DNA of 64,000 nucleotides, from the NCBI GenBank assembly GCA_019414665.1, contig DXLO01000009.1, positions 1 through 64,000 of the forward strand, written 5' to 3'. The notes under the pieces are model-generated. The model did no database searches. It had not been told where the DNA came from and saw only the letters and a program-made list of their open reading frames with translations. Positions 63,149 to 64,000 of this stretch are shown here, in pieces. The DNA is from Bacteroides sp. GTDB lineage: Bacteria; Bacteroidota; Bacteroidia; Bacteroidales; Bacteroidaceae. Position 1 is the first letter of the stretch. The number at the start of each line of letters is the position of its first letter. The position numbers and the translations under genes were made by a program.

Positions 63149-63631
63149 ATGGACGACAAAAACGGTGCGCTTGAAAAGCTGAAGGCTGCAATGGACGAAG
63201 CAGAACGAGTAGATATGTCATCAGTGAAGATTGGTGACATTATTTATGTCCCTCTGGATGAAGAGGACGGACTGATATTGAAAAACGGATATGATGACCG
63301 TAAGAAATACATAGTCATTATCGGGTTCACGCCGGAAGGAGTGGCTATTGGTGCCTTGCTCATAAATTCGGAAATAGACTCTTCCAAGAGATCTGAAGAA
63401 CTGCTAAATTGCCAATATCCCTTATTAGTACGCGACTATCGCAGTATTCTGGACTATGACAGCTGGCTGGACTGTTCGGATATATTCGAACTTTCAAAAC
63501 TGAAAATCACGGAAAAGGACGGAAAACTGAAAGGCTGCCTGACTCCCGAAGACAGAGAAAGAGTGATGGAGTTTCTGAAAGAAACTGATGTATTTGACAA
63601 TGCTACCAAAAAGCGTTATGGAATTATATAA
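63149..63631 (+). CDS. Partner of the Panacea antitoxin; MazF/PemK-like SH3 fold candidate
   Basis: 160 residues. After an acidic helical start, residues ~24-75 look like the small beta-barrel of PemK/MazF-type toxins: I-G-D-I-I-Y-V-P-L-D, KKYIVIIGFTPEG, I-G-A-L-L-I-N-S; the rest is helical with R-D-Y-R-S-I-L and C-S-D-I-F-E-L. Its position behind a DUF4065 gene suggests a toxin; the RNase residues of MazF cannot be verified. Confidence 0.65.
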   Translation: MDDKNGALEKLKAAMDEAERVDMSSVKIGDIIYVPLDEEDGLILKNGYDDRKKYIVIIGFTPEGVAIGALLINSEIDSSKRSEELLNCQYPLLVRDYRSILDYDSWLDCSDIFELSKLKITEKDGKLKGCLTPEDRERVMEFLKETDVFDNATKKRYGII

Positions 63632-63799
63632 ACCAGTATTTTTTTCTGATGTAGATTGACTGAGAAATAACAGAATTCAAAGAAAGAAGTAAAAAGGAAC
63701 ACATCTAAATCAAGGCAGATATATCGTTGTATTTACCATACGAAAAACTTTTTTCAAAAAAAGTTGGAGAAATATTTGGATATATGATTTTAATTCCCT

Positions 63800-64000
63800 A
63801 TAATTGCGACTAACAAAGATGATGTTTTATTTTTCTTCTTCTTTTTCCACAAATAAAACAGAAATCGTCTGGAAGAACCGGAGGAAATTTCAAAAGATCG
63901 TTTTTGAAGTTTTCTCTTTTTTTGTTTTCTGACGGAAGGCGACAGGATTCAGAAAAGGGAAACGGAGTCATTCAAATTCATTGTTAAACTTTTAAATTCT
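63800..64000 (+). repeat. Second copy of the hcp leader at the right edge
   Basis: 200 of 201 bases are the same as 45911-46111 (mismatch at 63810). In the first copy the hcp ATG follows 8 bases later, so a second hcp gene probably starts at about position 64008, outside the window. The preceding 63632-63799 is A/T-rich without a visible gene. Confidence 0.85.

Noticed and set aside
1..64000. CRISPR arrays, tRNA and rRNA genes
   Set aside because: No regularly spaced short repeats and no tRNA-like cloverleaf or rRNA sequence was noticed on reading; a dedicated scan was not possible.

Overview
The window looks like part of a large integrative conjugative element of a gut Bacteroidales (Bacteroides/Parabacteroides type) that carries a subtype iii type VI secretion system (T6SSiii). 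Three things point there: promoter -7 boxes of the form TAnnTTTG in many intergenic gaps, the Bacteroidota-specific T6SS genes (TssN, a TssO/P-like set, TssR) in place of TssJLM, and conjugative-element genes such as a giant methylase/helicase, ArdC-type anti-restriction proteins, an SSB, a toprim primase and lytic VirB1-like enzymes. The complete integration and mating machinery is not in view, so the element runs past both edges.

Region 1 (1-6.1 kb, minus strand): a methylase/SNF2 helicase gene cut at motif VI by what looks like the 5' end of a group II intron running off the left edge, then two small element-specific genes with long structured leaders. Region 2 (6.1-8.9 kb): an AAA/DUF4143 ATPase, a phosphoribosyltransferase-like membrane protein and a secreted M23 peptidase. 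Region 3 (9.1-25.4 kb, plus strand): a long, tightly spaced operon of conjugation/establishment genes: DUF4099-like protein, toprim primase, PH-domain protein, two paralogous secreted coiled-coil proteins, M23-like protein, large membrane protein, ArdC-N/MutS-I fusion, GH73-M23 lysin, SSB and ArdC metalloprotease. Two genes here appear frameshifted; one shift lies on a canonical -1 slippery run. Region 4 (25.4-29.3 kb, minus strand): small accessory genes, including two Api92/YubB-like paralogues. Most are preceded by copies of one ~250-bp leader with a covarying hairpin, an AATC-N3-GATT inverted repeat and an outward-facing promoter-like motif.

Region 5 (29.7-46.5 kb) is the T6SS core: tssB-tssC on the minus strand followed, beyond a terminator-like hairpin, by a putative pore-forming effector and membrane immunity gene; on the plus strand tssE, tssF, tssH (ClpV), tssG, tssN, tssK, tssO-like genes, a PKD protein and tssR, a DNA-binding-like membrane protein, then tssD (Hcp). 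Region 6 (46.7-64 kb) is cargo: an uncharacterised membrane pair, VgrG, a TPR-like adaptor candidate, then two PAAR-Rhs proteins. Their cores are almost identical over 3.5 kb, but their toxins differ: a TreTu-like ADP-ribosyltransferase candidate and an AHH-type HNH nuclease, each followed by an AT-rich immunity gene. An FRG-domain gene and a Panacea (DUF4065) toxin-antitoxin-like pair follow. The last 201 bases repeat the hcp leader with one mismatch, so a second hcp probably starts about 8 bases beyond the right edge.

Together the genes describe a self-transferable element that arms its host with a contact-dependent antibacterial weapon and protects itself on entry with anti-restriction, SSB and toxin-antitoxin functions.
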